The position numbers and the translations under genes were made by a program. The notes beneath the pieces were generated by a model, which saw only the letters and a program-made list of their open reading frames with translations, was not told the DNA's origin and ran no database searches. A stretch of 64,000 bases of DNA, from positions 95,464-159,463 of the forward strand of contig CAJUDJ010000002.1 in the NCBI GenBank assembly GCA_910584985.1, in the 5' to 3' direction. This document shows, piece by piece, positions 16,657 through 25,762 of the stretch. The DNA comes from an uncultured Eubacterium sp. GTDB taxonomy: Bacteria; Bacillota; Clostridia; Oscillospirales; Acutalibacteraceae. Numbering within the stretch: position 1 is the stretch's first letter; every line of letters starts with the position of its first letter.

Positions 16657-18021
16657 ATGGAAAAAACTATAGCTGCCGTGGCAACGGGAAATGCTGCGGG
16701 CGGAATCGGCGTTATAAGAATAAGCGGCGAAAAGGCCATTGAAATTGCAGACAAAGTATTTTCCGCTGCAGACGGTTCATTTCTTTCCGAGTTAAAGGGT
16801 TACAGGGCAAAGTTCGGAAGCGTTGCTGCCGGCGGAAAAACACTTGATAATGCCGTTGCCCTTGTGTTCCGTGCGCCAAAAAGCTATACGGGCGAGGATG
16901 TCTGCGAGCTTTCTGTGCACGGAGGCGTTTTTATTGTTGAAAAAACACTTGAAGCTGTTTTTGCAGCCGGTGCAGCACCTGCAGGTGCAGGAGAATTTAC
17001 AAAACGGGCTTTTCTGAACGGAAAAATGGATCTCACACAAGCTGAAAGTGTAGCTGATTTAATTTCTGCAGAGGGTGAAGCAGCAGCGCAGGCCTCTTTT
17101 CATGCGCTTCAGGGTTCTTTGAGCAATAAAATAAACAGTATTCTTGAAATTCTGACAGACTGTTCTGCCAATATGGCAGCTTGGGTGGATTATCCCGATG
17201 AAGAAATTCCTGATCTTGCGGATGATGAGCTTGAAAAAACATTGACAAATGCCGCAAAAGCTCTGAAAGAACTTGTTGAGAACTATGAAAACGGCATCGC
17301 CGTGGTGCAGGGAATAGATACGGTTATAGCCGGGCGACCGAATGCAGGAAAATCCACCCTTATGAATCTGCTTGCAGGCAGAGATAAAAGCATTGTTACG
17401 GATATTGAGGGAACAACAAGGGATATTGTTGAAGAAAGCGTAAGGCTTGGCGGTCTTGTGCTGCATCTGAGCGACACGGCCGGGCTGAGGAAATCAAAGG
17501 ACGAAGTTGAAACAATCGGTATTGACCGTGCCTATAATAAAATTGAACAGGCTTCTCTGATTCTGCCTGTGTTTGACAGCAGCAGAAAGCTTAATAAAGA
17601 GGATATGAATCTGATTGAGCGCTGCAGGGATAAGAAAGCGGTTGCAATTATAAATAAAACTGATCTCAGCACAAAGGCTGATGTGGAATTTATCCAATCT
17701 TCTTTTGCGCATTGTGTTTTTATAAGTGCAAAAAGCACTGCGGATACAAGCGGTATTGAAAAAGAGATTAAATCACTCTTTGCTGCGGATACATTTGATG
17801 CTGCTGCCCCTATTCTTGCAAACCAACGGCAGAAGCAATGCTGTGTTCGTGCAATGGATTTTATTTTTGATGCTGTGTCCTCGCTTATTATGGGTGTAAC
17901 AAGAGATGCTGTGAATGTGCTTGTGGATTCGGCGATTGATGAATTGCTTTCGCTTACGGGCCAAAAGGCAAATATTGAGGTTGTTAATAATATTTTCAGC
18001 AAATTCTGTGTAGGTAAATAA
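16657..18021 (+). CDS. mnmE: tRNA modification GTPase MnmE
   Basis: 454 residues: N-terminal folate-binding domain (IAAVATGNAAGGIGVIRISG), helical domain, and an inserted G domain with the P-loop GRPNAGKST (~226-234), switch region DIEGTTRD, DTAG motif and NKTD. It ends in the diagnostic FCVGK (CxGK) motif whose Cys is needed for activity. With MnmG it makes the cmnm5 modification of wobble uridine. It lies two bases before mnmG. Confidence 0.98.
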   Translation: MEKTIAAVATGNAAGGIGVIRISGEKAIEIADKVFSAADGSFLSELKGYRAKFGSVAAGGKTLDNAVALVFRAPKSYTGEDVCELSVHGGVFIVEKTLEAVFAAGAAPAGAGEFTKRAFLNGKMDLTQAESVADLISAEGEAAAQASFHALQGSLSNKINSILEILTDCSANMAAWVDYPDEEIPDLADDELEKTLTNAAKALKELVENYENGIAVVQGIDTVIAGRPNAGKSTLMNLLAGRDKSIVTDIEGTTRDIVEESVRLGGLVLHLSDTAGLRKSKDEVETIGIDRAYNKIEQASLILPVFDSSRKLNKEDMNLIERCRDKKAVAIINKTDLSTKADVEFIQSSFAHCVFISAKSTADTSGIEKEIKSLFAADTFDAAAPILANQRQKQCCVRAMDFIFDAVSSLIMGVTRDAVNVLVDSAIDELLSLTGQKANIEVVNNIFSKFCVGK

Positions 18022-18023
18022 TT

Positions 18024-19889
18024 ATGGAGTACTTTTCCGGGAAATATGATGTTATAGTAATCGGTGCAGGCCATGCGGGTATTGAAGCAGGGCTTGCCGC
18101 TGCACGCCTTGGCTGCAAAACAGCCGTTTTTACAATTAATCTTGACTGGATCGGGAATATGCCCTGCAATCCGTCTATAGGCGGAACATCAAAAGGCCAT
18201 CTTGTAAGAGAAATTGATGCGCTTGGCGGTGAAATGGGAAAGGCGGCAGATAAATACAGCCTGCAGAGCAGAATGCTGAATCTTGGAAAAGGACCTGCCG
18301 TTCATTCTCTCCGTGCACAGATAGACAGGCGTGAATATTCAAAAGGAATGAAGCACACGCTTGAACTTGAGAAAAATATTGAAGTAAGACAGGCTGAGAT
18401 TACAGACATTTGCAGAACAGATGATCATTTGTGGCAGGTTAAAACAAAGCTGGAGGCTTTGTTTACTGCGAAAGCGGTTATTATTGCAACAGGCACTTTT
18501 CTTGGCGGGAGAGTTTATATCGGAGAGGTTTCCTATGAAAGCGGGCCGGATGGCATGTTTCCGGCTACAGAGCTTGCGGAAAGTCTGAAAAAGCTTCACA
18601 TCCCGCTCCGGCGCTTTAAAACAGGCACGCCCAGTCGTGTGAACAGAAAGAGTATTGATTTTTCCAGAATGGAAAAGCAGACGGGGGATGAACATACTGT
18701 TCCGTTTAGCTTTGAAACAGAAACACCCCCTGAAAATAAGGTTTGCTGCCACATTACATATACAAATGAAAACACAAAAAATGTTATTCTCGAAAACCTG
18801 CATCGCTCACCTATGTATAGCGGAAAAATCGAGGGCAAAGGGCCAAGATACTGCCCAAGCTTTGAGGACAAGATTGTTCGTTTTGCAGATAAAGAGCGGC
18901 ATCAGCTTTTTATTGAGCCATGCGGCCTTGAAACAGAAGAAATGTATTTGCAGGGTCTGTCCTCTTCTCTTCCCGAGGAGGTTCAGCTTGCTTTTATTCA
19001 CACCATTCCCGGCCTTGAAAATGCACAGGTGATGCGAACCGCTTATGCAATTGAATATGATTGTGTTGATCCCACTGCTTTAAAAGCAACACTTGAATTT
19101 AATGAGTTGGAAGGGCTTTACGGTGCAGGCCAGTTCAACGGTTCAAGCGGATATGAAGAGGCAGCGGCACAGGGGTTGGTTGCGGGAATCAATGCAGCAC
19201 TGAAAATTCAGGGAAAAGAGCCGCTTATTCTGGACAGGGGTGGTTCATATATCGGCACGCTCATTGATGATCTTATTACAAAAGGATGTTCCGATCCTTA
19301 CAGGATGATGACAAGCCGCAGTGAATACCGCCTTGTTTTAAGGCAGGATAATGCAGATGTGCGCCTTACGCCGCTGGGTTATCAAATCGGCCTTATCAGT
19401 GAGAACAGATACAACAGATTTCTTGAAAAGCAAAGAATGGTGGCAGAGGAAACAGAGCGTATCAAAACCACTTCTGTTCATGCCGATTCAGATTTACAAA
19501 ATATTCTTGAAAGCTGCGGCACAGCACCCCTTAAAAAAGGCTGTAAAATCATTGAGCTGCTCAAACGGCCGCAGGTAACCTATAAAGATATTAAAAGTAT
19601 TGACAGCACACGGCCCGATTACCCTGCCGAGGTTTTTGAACAGGTTGAAATTGCTGTGAAATATGAGGGCTATATCGTAAGGCAGGAGCAGCAGATAAAG
19701 GAAATGCGCAGAATCGAATGCAAAAAAATTCCCGAAGATATTGACTATTCTTCTCTTAAGGGGCTTCGTCTGGAAGCTGTGGAAAAGCTTTCAAAAATCA
19801 GACCGCAGAATCTGGGGCAGGCAAGCCGGATAAGCGGTGTGAACCCTGCTGACATTACTGCGCTGAATATAATTTTGGAGTCATTATGA
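18024..19889 (+). CDS. mnmG: tRNA uridine 5-carboxymethylaminomethyl modification enzyme MnmG
   Basis: 621 residues, standard length. The N terminus carries the FAD-binding motif VIGAGHAGIEAGLAAARLG; CNPSIGGTSKGHLVREIDALG and GLYGAGQFNGSSGYEEAAAQ are the family signatures. It is the FAD/NADH partner of MnmE. Its stop overlaps the rsmG start (ATGA), so mnmE-mnmG-rsmG form an operon. Confidence 0.98.
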   Translation: MEYFSGKYDVIVIGAGHAGIEAGLAAARLGCKTAVFTINLDWIGNMPCNPSIGGTSKGHLVREIDALGGEMGKAADKYSLQSRMLNLGKGPAVHSLRAQIDRREYSKGMKHTLELEKNIEVRQAEITDICRTDDHLWQVKTKLEALFTAKAVIIATGTFLGGRVYIGEVSYESGPDGMFPATELAESLKKLHIPLRRFKTGTPSRVNRKSIDFSRMEKQTGDEHTVPFSFETETPPENKVCCHITYTNENTKNVILENLHRSPMYSGKIEGKGPRYCPSFEDKIVRFADKERHQLFIEPCGLETEEMYLQGLSSSLPEEVQLAFIHTIPGLENAQVMRTAYAIEYDCVDPTALKATLEFNELEGLYGAGQFNGSSGYEEAAAQGLVAGINAALKIQGKEPLILDRGGSYIGTLIDDLITKGCSDPYRMMTSRSEYRLVLRQDNADVRLTPLGYQIGLISENRYNRFLEKQRMVAEETERIKTTSVHADSDLQNILESCGTAPLKKGCKIIELLKRPQVTYKDIKSIDSTRPDYPAEVFEQVEIAVKYEGYIVRQEQQIKEMRRIECKKIPEDIDYSSLKGLRLEAVEKLSKIRPQNLGQASRISGVNPADITALNIILESL

Positions 19890-20590
19890 TTAATACGGAA
19901 TTTTTGAAAAAGGAAGCCGAAAAAATGGGAATCCAACTGAGTGCATCTGCGCTCAGCCGATTTGATTTACTGGCACAGAGGCTTGTTTCCTATAACCGAA
20001 AGGTAAATCTTACAGCAATAACAGAGCCTGATGACATTGTAATAAAGCATTTTCTGGACAGTATATCCCCACTTCCCCATATTTCTTTAAAAGAGAGAGC
20101 GAAAATTATTGATGTGGGGTGCGGCGCAGGATTTCCCGGTCTGCCTTTGCTTATTGCACGGGAGGACCTTGATGTTACTTTTCTGGACTCGATTGAAAAA
20201 AAACTGAAATTTATTGAGGATGTTATGCAGAATACGGGACTGTTCGGAACAACGGTTCACGGCAGGGCAGAGGATTTCGGAATTCGTCCTGCGTTCAGAG
20301 AGCAGTATGATACTGCTTTTACAAGGGCAGTTGCACCGCTGAATGTGCTTGCAGAATACTGCCTTCCGTTCGTAAAACCGGGAGGGCTGTATGTTTCCAT
20401 GAAGGGTGCTTCGGATGAATCAGAGCTCGGACGGAATGCCATTACAAAGCTTGGCGGCGAAGTTGAAAATATTGTTTCATTTAAACTTATGAACGGGGAC
20501 AGCCGAAATTTGATTATGATAAGAAAAGTATCGCATACTTCGCCAGAATACCCAAGGAAAACAAAGAAAATAGCGGTTAGCCCGCTCTGA
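19886..20590 (+). CDS. rsmG: 16S rRNA (guanine527-N7)-methyltransferase RsmG
   Basis: 234 residues. The YNRKVNLTAI motif near residue 39 and the SAM-binding loop IIDVGCGAGFPGLPL (~75-89) are typical; FTRAVAPLNVL is also conserved. It methylates G527 of 16S rRNA, whose loss gives low-level streptomycin resistance in other bacteria. It closes the mnmE operon before a strong terminator. Confidence 0.97.
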   Translation: MINTEFLKKEAEKMGIQLSASALSRFDLLAQRLVSYNRKVNLTAITEPDDIVIKHFLDSISPLPHISLKERAKIIDVGCGAGFPGLPLLIAREDLDVTFLDSIEKKLKFIEDVMQNTGLFGTTVHGRAEDFGIRPAFREQYDTAFTRAVAPLNVLAEYCLPFVKPGGLYVSMKGASDESELGRNAITKLGGEVENIVSFKLMNGDSRNLIMIRKVSHTSPEYPRKTKKIAVSPL

Positions 20591-20611
20591 TTTTAGAATA
20601 ATATGTCGATT

Positions 20612-20649
20612 ATAAAGGATTTCTTTTGATAAGAAATCCTTTATTTTTG
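20612..20649 (+). terminator. Terminator after rsmG
   Basis: A 14-bp perfect stem (ATAAAGGATTTCTT / AAGAAATCCTTTAT, 5-base loop) followed by TTTTTG. Confidence 0.93.
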
Positions 20650-20691
20650 TTTAACTTTATGATATTATTTAAACAAGGAGTTGAGGTCAGA

Positions 20692-21522
20692 ATGCCTGAG
20701 GAAGTTATACGAATACCAACCGAAAAGCTTTTGCCGAACCCCTATCAACCAAGAAAGCAGTTTAAGTCGGAAGATCTTCTGAGCCTCGCCGATTCCATAA
20801 AGGAAAACGGTGTTTTGCAGCCGCTACTTGCAAGGCGAATCAACAACAGCGATTATTTTGAAATCATTGCCGGGGAGCGCAGGCTGCGTGCATCTATTCT
20901 TGCAAATATGCAAACCGTGCCGTGCCTTGTTGTGGATTGTGATTATGAGGAAAGCGCAATTTATTCCATACTTGAAAATATTCAGCGTGCAGATTTAAGC
21001 TTTTTTGAGGAGGCACAGGCGATTGCACATATGCAGAGCCACTTTAATTTAACACAGGAGCAGATTTCTAAAAAGCTTGGAAAAAGCCAAAGTGCACTGT
21101 CCAATAAGCTCAGAATTCTGCGGCTGCCTGTTGATGTAAGGTATTTTATCGAAAAGGAAAATCTTACGGAGCGCCATGCCCGTGCATTGCTGAAATGTGA
21201 AAATGAAAAACAGATGTGGACAACCCTGAATACCGTTAAGGAAAGAAAGCTGAATGTTGAACAGACAGAGGCGTTTATTGAAGGGCTGACAAAAAAGAAA
21301 GAAAAGAAACCGAAGAATGTTGTAAAAATATTCAGGGATGTAAGGATATTTGTAAACACGGTTAATAAAGCAATTAACACAATGATCCAATCCGGTATAC
21401 CTGCCGAGAGCAATAAAACCGAAACGGACGATTATATTGAATTTTATGTAAAAATACCAAAAAACGCCCAGAATGATGGGCAAAGCACGCTTTTACAGCA
21501 AAAAGCGTCTGATTCCGCTTAA
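20692..21522 (+). CDS. noc: ParB-family protein, Noc position (nucleoid occlusion-like)
   Basis: 276 residues from the ATG at 20692, preceded by AAGGAG. It has the ParB CTPase/nuclease-like domain (NPYQPRKQF, AGERRLRAS, ENIQRADLS), a central HTH (LTQEQISKKLGKSQSALSNK) and a C-terminal dimer region. It lies between rsmG and parA exactly where Bacillus has noc, a ParB paralogue that blocks division over the nucleoid. However, the membrane-targeting amphipathic helix that Bacillus Noc has at its N terminus is absent from this start, so Noc function is inferred from position only. A longer start at 20626 would run through the rsmG terminator. Confidence 0.8.
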   Translation: MPEEVIRIPTEKLLPNPYQPRKQFKSEDLLSLADSIKENGVLQPLLARRINNSDYFEIIAGERRLRASILANMQTVPCLVVDCDYEESAIYSILENIQRADLSFFEEAQAIAHMQSHFNLTQEQISKKLGKSQSALSNKLRILRLPVDVRYFIEKENLTERHARALLKCENEKQMWTTLNTVKERKLNVEQTEAFIEGLTKKKEKKPKNVVKIFRDVRIFVNTVNKAINTMIQSGIPAESNKTETDDYIEFYVKIPKNAQNDGQSTLLQQKASDSA

Positions 21523-21540
21523 AACGGGAAACCGTTTTAA
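21519..21540 (+). terminator. Hairpin at the end of noc
   Basis: TTAAAACGG / CCGTTTTAA with a GAAA tetraloop, starting inside the noc stop codon and followed by a pyrimidine-rich stretch; a probable terminator or mRNA-stabilising hairpin. Confidence 0.6.
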
Positions 21541-21565
21541 CATATTCTCCTCTTTTCATCACGTG

Positions 21566-21593
21566 GAATAGCCTGCCGGTCGGCAGGCTATTC
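21566..21593. terminator. Strong hairpin between noc and parA
   Basis: 13-bp perfect arms (GAATAGCCTGCCG / CGGCAGGCTATTC) separated by only two bases, followed by a T-containing tract (ATTTATAAATTTTT). Probably a terminator; being nearly a perfect palindrome, it could also be a protein site. Confidence 0.7.
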
Positions 21594-21664
21594 TGCATTT
21601 ATAAATTTTTATGCATTTATTTTATAAAGGTGCAGAAAGATAAGAACACATCATTATATTGATT

Positions 21665-21680
21665 TGTTTCACGTGAAACA
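21665..21680. promoter_or_regulatory. parS site (exact consensus)
   Basis: TGTTTCACGTGAAACA, identical to the 16-bp bacterial parS palindrome. ParB loads here as a CTP clamp to organise the origin region. It lies just upstream of parA, within 22 kb of dnaA. Confidence 0.96.
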
Positions 21681-21736
21681 TTCCACACATGGCAGTGTTG
21701 AGCCTTTTAACTGCAATGCAGCAAAAAAATATGGAA

Positions 21737-21752
21737 TGTTTCATGTGAAACA
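21737..21752. promoter_or_regulatory. parS-like site (one mismatch)
   Basis: TGTTTCATGTGAAACA differs from consensus at one central base. The symmetry extends outwards to 21733-21756 (GGAA before, TTCC after), giving 11-base arms around TG. A second ParB loading site, about 72 bases from the first. Confidence 0.88.
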
Positions 21753-21815
21753 TTCCTGTTTTATATTGAATATCGTTTTGTGATATTGTATAATGACATA
21801 TACGGAGGTGAAGAT

Positions 21816-22586
21816 ATGGGAAAAACCGTAGCAATCTTTAATCAAAAGGGCGGAGTAGGCAAAACCACTACCTGTGTAAACTTTGCGGCAGCGCTTGGGG
21901 ATAAGGGCAAAAAAACGCTCCTTGTTGATGTTGACCCGCAGGGAAATACTACAAGCGGTGTCGGAATTGACAAATCCATTATAGCCAACTCAACCTATGA
22001 TATACTTATAAATAAAGTGCCTGCAAGGGATATTGTAACGGCAACGCAGTTTAAAAATCTTTTTATTCTGCCTGCCACAATGAATCTTGCCGGTGCTGAA
22101 TTGGAGCTTGCGGAGGTTGAGGACAGATATACCTCATTAAAAAAAGCGCTTGCTCCGCTTGTTGCAGATTTTGATTACATCGTTATAGACTGTCCGCCGA
22201 GCCTTGGGCTTTTAAGTTTGAATGCATTAACCGCATCAGACACTTTAATTGTTCCGCTGCAGTGCGAATATTATGCACTTGAAGGGCTCAGCCAGCTTTT
22301 AAGCACGGTAAGAACAGTTAAACAGTATTATAATGAGCATCTTGAACTCGAAGGTGTTGTTTATACGATGTATGATAGCAGATTGAGGCTTACACAGCAG
22401 GTTGTGGACGAAGTAAACAAGTATTTTCCGAACAAAGCCTTTCATACAATGATACCCAGAAGTGTTAAGCTTGCGGAAGCACCAAGCTTCGGAATGCCGG
22501 TGATTTATTACGAAAAATATTCCAAACCAAGCTTTGCCTATAAAAAATTTGCGGATGAGTTCTTGAAAAAACAGAAAAAATGGTAA
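21816..22586 (+). CDS. parA: Chromosome partition ATPase ParA (Soj)
   Basis: 256 residues from the ATG at 21816, which has a strong GGAGGTGA ribosome site. The deviant Walker A KGGVGKTT is at residues ~11-18, Walker A' in LLVDVDPQGN, and Walker B in YIVIDCPPSLGLL. ParA works with ParB-parS in origin segregation and also regulates DnaA in Bacillus. The frame is open 36 bases upstream but without a ribosome site. It is followed by parB after 21 bases. Confidence 0.97.
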   Translation: MGKTVAIFNQKGGVGKTTTCVNFAAALGDKGKKTLLVDVDPQGNTTSGVGIDKSIIANSTYDILINKVPARDIVTATQFKNLFILPATMNLAGAELELAEVEDRYTSLKKALAPLVADFDYIVIDCPPSLGLLSLNALTASDTLIVPLQCEYYALEGLSQLLSTVRTVKQYYNEHLELEGVVYTMYDSRLRLTQQVVDEVNKYFPNKAFHTMIPRSVKLAEAPSFGMPVIYYEKYSKPSFAYKKFADEFLKKQKKW

Positions 22587-22607
22587 TTTTAAAGTAAGGG
22601 GTGCAAT

Positions 22608-23459
22608 ATGGCAAAAAAACAGTCAGGGCTGGGAAAGGGTCTTGGAGCATTGCTGCTTGAAAACACAACTGAAGATATGGTTGCAACAAACACATTGCCG
22701 ATAAGCGAAATTATTCCCAACAAGGAACAGCCCAGAAAAACATTTGATGAAGCAGCACTGTCAGAGCTTGCTGAAAGCATTAAGCAGCACGGTGTTTTGC
22801 AGCCGCTGCTTGTAAGGCCGCTGGCAGACGGCGGATACCAGCTTGTTGCAGGTGAAAGGCGCTGGCGTGCAAGCAGAATGGCGGGACTGCGCGAGATTCC
22901 TGTTGTGGTTAAGGAATTAACGGACACAGAAACCATGGAGATTGCAATTATTGAAAATCTTCAGCGTGAGGACCTTAATCCGATTGAAGAAGCAGAAGGA
23001 CTGCAGGCACTTATTGACAAATGCGGTTTCACACAGGAGGATATTGCTGCCAGTGTGGGAAAATCAAGGCCTGCCATCGCAAACAGCTTAAGATTATTGA
23101 GACTTCCGCCGGAAGTAAGGGATATGACCAGAAATGGTATAATATCCGCAGGGCATGCAAGAGCACTGCTTGCGCTTGACGGTGAAGCTGTAATTTATGA
23201 GGCGGCACAGAATATTGTTAAAAACAAACTTACGGTTCGTGATGTGGAGCGGCTTGCAAAAATTAAGGATAAAGAAAAAGTTGTTTCACAGAAAAGATAT
23301 AAACGGCGCGACAGCTTTTATGATGAGGTTGAACTGACCTTATCCGAGGTGCTTGGCAGAAGAGTTAAGGTTTATAACGGAAAAGGAAAGGGCACACTTG
23401 AGATAGAATTCTATTCACAGGAAGATTTAAAAAATATAGCAAACAAATTAGGAGAATAA
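22608..23459 (+). CDS. parB: Chromosome partition protein ParB (Spo0J)
   Basis: 283 residues with a basic, glycine-rich start (KKQSGLGKGLGALL), the CTP-binding boxes (PRKTFDEAALSELAESIKQHG, GERRWRASR), the ENLQREDLNPIEEA motif and the HTH (FTQEDIAASVGKSRPAIANS). It binds parS and loads SMC. The start motif is characteristic of true chromosomal ParB, unlike the noc-position paralogue. Confidence 0.97.
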   Translation: MAKKQSGLGKGLGALLLENTTEDMVATNTLPISEIIPNKEQPRKTFDEAALSELAESIKQHGVLQPLLVRPLADGGYQLVAGERRWRASRMAGLREIPVVVKELTDTETMEIAIIENLQREDLNPIEEAEGLQALIDKCGFTQEDIAASVGKSRPAIANSLRLLRLPPEVRDMTRNGIISAGHARALLALDGEAVIYEAAQNIVKNKLTVRDVERLAKIKDKEKVVSQKRYKRRDSFYDEVELTLSEVLGRRVKVYNGKGKGTLEIEFYSQEDLKNIANKLGE

Positions 23460-23463
23460 ACAC

Positions 23464-24750
23464 ATGCTTGATATAAGATTTGTAAGGGAAAACCCCGAAC
23501 TTGTAAGGGAAAATATTAAAAAGAAATTTCAGGACAGCAAGCTGCCGCTTGTGGATGAAGTGATTGCACTTGATGAAGAAAAAAGAGCAGCGCAGAAAAA
23601 AGCAGATGAGCTTCGTGCAAACCGAAATAAGATTTCAAAGGAAATCGGAAATCTTATGGCACAGGGAAAAAAGGAAGAGGGAATGGCGCTTCGTCAGAAG
23701 GTAAAGGAGCAGGCAGACGAGCTTGAGGCGCTTTCCGCAAGAGAAACGGAGCTGAATGAAAAAGTTACCTCCATTATGATGACAATTCCGAATATTATTG
23801 ATGAAAGTGTGCCGATCGGAAAAGATGACAGCGAGAATGTTGAAATTGAAAAGTTCGGTGAGCCGGCAGTGCCTGACTATGAAATTCCCTATCACACAGA
23901 AATTATGGAACGCTTTGCCGGCATAGATCTGGATGCCGCAGGCAGGGTTGCGGGCAACGGCTTCTATTATCTTATGGGTGATATTGCAAGGCTGCATTCG
24001 GCAGTGCTTGCCTATGCGCGTGATTTTATGATAAACAGAGGCTTCACATACTGCATTCCGCCGTATATGATTCGCTCGGCAGTGGTTGAAGGTGTTATGA
24101 GCTTTGCCGAAATGGATGCTATGATGTATAAAATCGAGGGAGAGGATCTTTATCTGATCGGTACTTCAGAGCATTCCATGATCGGAAAATTTATTGATAC
24201 AATTACACCTGAGGCAGAGCTTCCGAAAACTTTAACCTCGTATTCACCATGCTTCAGAAAGGAAAAGGGTGCACACGGAATAGAGGAAAGAGGGGTTTAC
24301 AGAATTCATCAGTTTGAAAAACAGGAAATGATTGTTGTCTGCAAGCCCGAAGAATCAAAAATGTGGTTTGATAAGCTCTGGCAGAACACGGTTGATTTGT
24401 TCCGATCTCTTGATGTGCCTGTCCGCACGCTTGAATGCTGTTCGGGCGATCTTGCGGATTTAAAGGTAAAGTCCGTGGATGTTGAAGCATGGTCGCCCCG
24501 CCAGAAAAAATATTTTGAGGTTGGCTCCTGCTCCAATCTAACGGATGCACAGGCAAGGCGACTGAAGATCAGAGTTAAAGGCGAAAACGGAAATTATCTT
24601 GCACACACGCTGAACAATACCGTTGTTGCCCCGCCGAGAATGCTGATTGCATTTCTTGAAAACAATCTGCAGGCAGACGGCTCGGTGCTGATTCCCGAAG
24701 CACTTCGTATGTATATGGGCGGCGAAGATAAAATTGTTCCTAAAAAGTAA
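23464..24750 (+). CDS. serS: Seryl-tRNA synthetase
   Basis: 428 residues: N-terminal antiparallel coiled-coil arm (~1-105) that binds the long variable arm of tRNA-Ser, then the class II catalytic core with motif 2 (SPCFRKEKGAHG) and motif 3 (NNTVVAPPRMLIAFLE). It follows parB by only four bases, so it appears co-transcribed, and there is no T-box leader. Confidence 0.98.
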   Translation: MLDIRFVRENPELVRENIKKKFQDSKLPLVDEVIALDEEKRAAQKKADELRANRNKISKEIGNLMAQGKKEEGMALRQKVKEQADELEALSARETELNEKVTSIMMTIPNIIDESVPIGKDDSENVEIEKFGEPAVPDYEIPYHTEIMERFAGIDLDAAGRVAGNGFYYLMGDIARLHSAVLAYARDFMINRGFTYCIPPYMIRSAVVEGVMSFAEMDAMMYKIEGEDLYLIGTSEHSMIGKFIDTITPEAELPKTLTSYSPCFRKEKGAHGIEERGVYRIHQFEKQEMIVVCKPEESKMWFDKLWQNTVDLFRSLDVPVRTLECCSGDLADLKVKSVDVEAWSPRQKKYFEVGSCSNLTDAQARRLKIRVKGENGNYLAHTLNNTVVAPPRMLIAFLENNLQADGSVLIPEALRMYMGGEDKIVPKK

Positions 24751-24759
24751 TATAAAAGC

Positions 24760-24787
24760 AAAGCACCGTGATAATTCACGGTGCTTT
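24760..24787 (+). terminator. Terminator after serS
   Basis: AAAGCACCGTG / CACGGTGCTTT, six-base loop, followed by a pyrimidine-rich tract. The remaining 184 bases up to trmB hold no convincing gene. Confidence 0.88.
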
Positions 24788-24971
24788 CTTCTTTTATCTT
24801 TTTTGTTTACTATTTCTAACCTGCAGCGTTATGCAGCGTGCGGCACTCCTCTTTGCTCTTTTCTCAAAAAGAGAGGAACATTCCGCCGTGATAACGGAAA
24901 TTTATATCTTTTTTAATAACGAAACCGCCTTGCCGCGGGCAATATTTTCATTTTTGTAAAAGCAAGATAAA

Positions 24972-25640
24972 CTAAAGCCGTGCCTCAAGGCGGTAAATCG
25001 GCATTCCCATATCGGAAAAGCGTTTTTCATATTCTGTTTTAATGTTTCCCTGAAAATCACTGCTGTGCAGGTCCAGACTGATATTGTTCAGTTTAAAGCC
25101 GTTTTGTGAAAGACTTTCTATGGAAAATTCGAAAAAATGCATATTATCGGTTTTTTGATAAATTACAGCGTCTTTTTTCATAATTGTTTTATAAATATCA
25201 AGAAACTGCTTATGCGTTAAACGGTGCTTTGCATATTTGGCCTTCGGAAACGGGCAGCTGAAATTCAGGTTGATTTCGCTTATGGAATGCTCAGGAATGT
25301 AACCGGGCAGATATTCTGCCGTGCATTTCATAAATTTTATATTGGAAAGTTGTTTTTCAGCGGCGGCTTCACAGGCAGTTACAATTACATTGGCTGCCCG
25401 TTCAACCGCAAGTATGTTTACATCGGGATGCTGCTCGGCATAGGTGCAGGCAAATGCGCCTTTGCCGCAGCCAACCTCCAGCATAATGCGGTTTGCATTT
25501 CCGAAAAGTGTTTCAAAATCAATCAGTTTGGGTTCTTTTCCTGCATTTTCATAGTTCAGGTCTGCATTGCTGCATTCAATCAGATAATCGGAGCAGGCAG
25601 CAAGCCGCTCCTCCAGATTTTTCTTTCTTCGCATTCTCAT
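24972..25640 (-). CDS. trmB: tRNA (guanine46-N7)-methyltransferase TrmB
   Basis: 222 residues from the ATG at 25640 (MRMRRKKNLEERL), the common TrmB start, with GGTGA upstream; the longer frame to 25706 is probably not used. The SAM loop is MLEVGCGKGAFACTYA. The motif usually written SDPWPK..H.KRRL is here SCPFPKAKYAKHRLTHKQF, so the Asp considered catalytic in the E. coli enzyme is a Cys and the Trp a Phe. The surroundings still fit the family well, so it is called TrmB with that reservation. Confidence 0.88.
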   Translation of the reverse strand: MRMRRKKNLEERLAACSDYLIECSNADLNYENAGKEPKLIDFETLFGNANRIMLEVGCGKGAFACTYAEQHPDVNILAVERAANVIVTACEAAAEKQLSNIKFMKCTAEYLPGYIPEHSISEINLNFSCPFPKAKYAKHRLTHKQFLDIYKTIMKKDAVIYQKTDNMHFFEFSIESLSQNGFKLNNISLDLHSSDFQGNIKTEYEKRFSDMGMPIYRLEARL

Positions 25641-25712
25641 TTCAATCACCGTAAGCATTTTATCATAAAACTGTTTTATCGGCAAGTCTGTTTCTTCAGC
25701 AGACAATACATA

Positions 25713-25741
25713 TTGACAGAAAGATGCAATATGTATATACT
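25713..25741 (+). promoter_or_regulatory. Promoter for the small membrane protein gene
   Basis: TTGACA (25713-25718), 17-base spacer, TATACT (25736-25741), 22 bases before the next plus-strand start. Confidence 0.8.
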
Positions 25742-25762
25742 TAAATTAGAAGAGGTGTTCTT

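Noticed and set aside
20626..20691. Upstream start for the noc-position gene giving a hydrophobic N terminus
   Set aside because: It lies inside the rsmG terminator hairpin and has no ribosome site; the ATG at 20692 follows AAGGAG. Kept as a caveat because a membrane helix would matter for Noc.
21551..21570. Third parS site around CACGTG at 21560
   Set aside because: Only about 11 of 16 bases match, with both outer arms wrong.
24768..24959. Hydrophobic 63-residue frame after serS
   Set aside because: It begins inside the serS terminator, lacks a ribosome site and has biased low-complexity composition.
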